Source: Formosa haliotis (lineage in GTDB: Bacteria > Bacteroidota > Bacteroidia > Flavobacteriales > Flavobacteriaceae). From it: a DNA stretch of 64,000 nucleotides. A model generated the notes under the pieces. The model did not search any database. It saw only the letters and a program-made list of their open reading frames with translations, and was not told where the DNA came from. The stretch lies in assembly GCF_001685485.1 (NCBI RefSeq), contig NZ_BDEL01000001.1, positions 2,725,501 to 2,789,500 on the forward strand, written 5' to 3'. This document shows, piece after piece, positions 62,775-64,000 of this stretch (position 1 is its first letter; the number at the start of each line of letters is the position of its first letter). Both the position numbers and the translations under genes were made by a program.

Positions 62775-64000
62775 ATGAAAGAAAAGGTATCGGTAGATTT
62801 AGGAACAGAATCCATAAGCAAACTTTTAATTAAGCAAGCTGTACCTGCGTCTATTGGGATTTTGGTTATGTCTCTTAACGTTCTTGTCGATACCATTTTT
62901 GTGGGAAATTGGATAGGGTCTATTGCTATTGCAGCGATAAATGTAGTGCTACCAGTTTCCTTTTTTATTGCCGCTCTGGGTATGGCAATAGGGATTGGAG
63001 GGTCTTCTATTATTTCGCGTGCTTTAGGTGCCAATAATAAAGAAAAGGCTAGAGCTACTTTTGGAAACCAGATTACCCTTACCATTCTTTTTACTACCGT
63101 TTTGGCCGGATTAGGATTGTATTTTGAGGACAGTATAATTCAATCTTTTGGAGGAAAAGGGGAGATTTTCGAACCCGCAAAAATTTATTATACCATCGTA
63201 CTTTATGGTGTTCCTTTTTTAGGACTTTGTATGATGGGAAATAACGTTATTCGCGCCGAGGGGAAACCCAAATTCGCCATGTATGCCATGATGATTCCAT
63301 CCATTGGGAATCTTATTTTCGATTATATTTTTATAAATATTTTAGATTGGGGCATGATGGGAGCTGCGTGGGCAACCTCTGGCTCGTATATGTTATGTCT
63401 TATTTATGTGGTTTGGTATTTCTTCTCAGATCATTCCGATTTAAAAATAGATTGGTCTTATTTACGACTTAAATGGAATGTTATTTCCGAAATTGGCTCG
63501 CTTGGTTTTGTTACTTTGGCACGTCAGGCTGTGGTAAGCGTTACCTATTTATTTATGAATAATATTCTATTCGATTTAGGCGGAGAAGTCTCTGTGACGG
63601 CCTATGCCATTGTAGGCCGAATGTTAATGTTTGCCTTGTTTCCTGTGTTTGGTATAACACAAGGATTTTTACCAATAGCAGGGTATAACTATGGTGCAAA
63701 ACAATACGACCGCGTTCGAGAATCAATAAATATTGCTGTAAAATACGCTGCTATTTTAGCGACTATAGTCTTTATATTACTTATGGTTTTTCCAGAAGCC
63801 ATAACAAAAATGTTTACTCAAGATCCAGAAGTTTTAAAAGAAACACCTTCGGCCATGCGATGGGTTTTTGCAGCAACCCCAATTATTGCATTGCAATTAA
63901 TTGGAGCGGCCTATTTTCAGGCCATAGGGAAAGCAAAACCGGCCTTATTGTTAACCTTAACCCGGCAAGGATTTTTCTTTATTCCGTTAATTTTAATTCT
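62775..64000 (+). CDS. MATE-family efflux transporter, 3' end outside window
   Basis: Inner-membrane multidrug/toxin extruder. The visible 408 residues run from ATG 62775 (MKEKVSVDLGTESISKLLIKQ…) past the window edge. They show repeated membrane helices and family features VPASIGILVMSLNVLVDTIFVGNWIG, AIGIGGSSIISRALGA, the second-half repeat RMLMFALFPVFGITQGFLPIAGYNYGA, and QAIGKAK. The gene starts 6 bases after hemH and may be co-transcribed with it. The substrate is unknown; porphyrin or haem export is a possibility that only its position suggests. Confidence 0.9.
   Translation, partial: MKEKVSVDLGTESISKLLIKQAVPASIGILVMSLNVLVDTIFVGNWIGSIAIAAINVVLPVSFFIAALGMAIGIGGSSIISRALGANNKEKARATFGNQITLTILFTTVLAGLGLYFEDSIIQSFGGKGEIFEPAKIYYTIVLYGVPFLGLCMMGNNVIRAEGKPKFAMYAMMIPSIGNLIFDYIFINILDWGMMGAAWATSGSYMLCLIYVVWYFFSDHSDLKIDWSYLRLKWNVISEIGSLGFVTLARQAVVSVTYLFMNNILFDLGGEVSVTAYAIVGRMLMFALFPVFGITQGFLPIAGYNYGAKQYDRVRESINIAVKYAAILATIVFILLMVFPEAITKMFTQDPEVLKETPSAMRWVFAATPIIALQLIGAAYFQAIGKAKPALLLTLTRQGFFFIPLILI

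Noticed and set aside
1..64000. CRISPR arrays, tRNA or rRNA genes, transposases and prophage genes
   Set aside because: I found no regularly spaced repeats, no tRNA cloverleaf pattern in the longer gaps and no mobile-element proteins. A dedicated scan could still find a short RNA that I missed.

Overview
The window is AT-rich chromosomal DNA from a marine-type member of the Flavobacteriaceae (Bacteroidota). The evidence is a gliding-motility lipoprotein (GldH), type IX secretion sorting tails on the secreted enzymes, a TonB-receptor/DUF4249 pair, a GLPGLI/carboxypeptidase-regulatory-like receptor pair, DUF4292 and DUF4421 proteins, and many promoters with the Bacteroidota -7 box TAnnTTTG, several of them only 3-7 bases from the start codon. 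I see no rRNA, tRNA, CRISPR array, insertion sequence or prophage.

Layout. 1-3.3 kb: end of a TonB-dependent receptor plus its DUF4249 lipoprotein. 3.4-5.0 kb: DoxX-like membrane protein and DNA polymerase III delta'. 5.2-9.9 kb: two paralogous secreted PL7 alginate lyases with Big_2 and F5/8C modules, both preceded by the palindrome TTGGTTAACCAA. 10.3-17.3 kb: a + strand run of lipoprotein, flippase, dut, sugar nucleotidyltransferase, TPR protein, DUF4292 lipoprotein and EnvC-like protein. 17.3-23.5 kb: thioesterase, HU/SPOR protein, dprA, a secreted adhesin-like protein, trpS, plsC. 23.6-28.2 kb: ECF sigma factor with a membrane-anchored barrel protein, three tandem paralogous lipoproteins, recA. 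28.2-32.3 kb: a probable small RNA, then trhO, a U32/TrhP-like protein, a ferredoxin and a broken radical SAM gene. 32.4-36.6 kb: ricT, gldH, PBP1A. 36.9-40.4 kb: a GLPGLI/receptor pair, both broken by internal stops. 40.5-42.4 kb: scoA and scoB separated by a four-helix-bundle gene lying between inverted repeats. 42.6-48.8 kb: fused oligopeptide ABC ATPase, exonuclease, unknown membrane protein, serine hydrolase, ogt, CNNM/CBS protein. 48.8-62.8 kb: a haem cluster (hemB, hemF, hemE, hemD, hemC, hemA on the minus strand; hemH on the plus strand) with TrkA/TrkH K+ transport genes embedded between hemC and hemD and an AraC regulator divergent from hemA. 62.8-64 kb: start of a MATE transporter.

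Working together: the haem genes encode nearly all steps from glutamyl-tRNA to haem (hemL and the protoporphyrinogen-oxidising enzyme are not here). The PL7 enzymes would be exported by type IX secretion to cut alginate. TrhO, the U32 protein and the ferredoxin probably serve tRNA U34 hydroxylation.

A striking property is the number of broken frames. plsC, the barrel protein, the CNNM protein and hemB each lack one T in a T-run of the coding strand. The radical SAM, GLPGLI and second receptor genes carry in-frame stops. Loss of hemB in an otherwise complete haem cluster makes homopolymer miscalls in an unpolished long-read assembly the leading explanation for the frameshifts; the in-frame stops may be real decay. 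The most interesting unexplained items are the paired palindromes upstream of the lyases, the structured transcript between recA and trhO, and the inverted-repeat-flanked four-helix-bundle cassette inside the sco operon.
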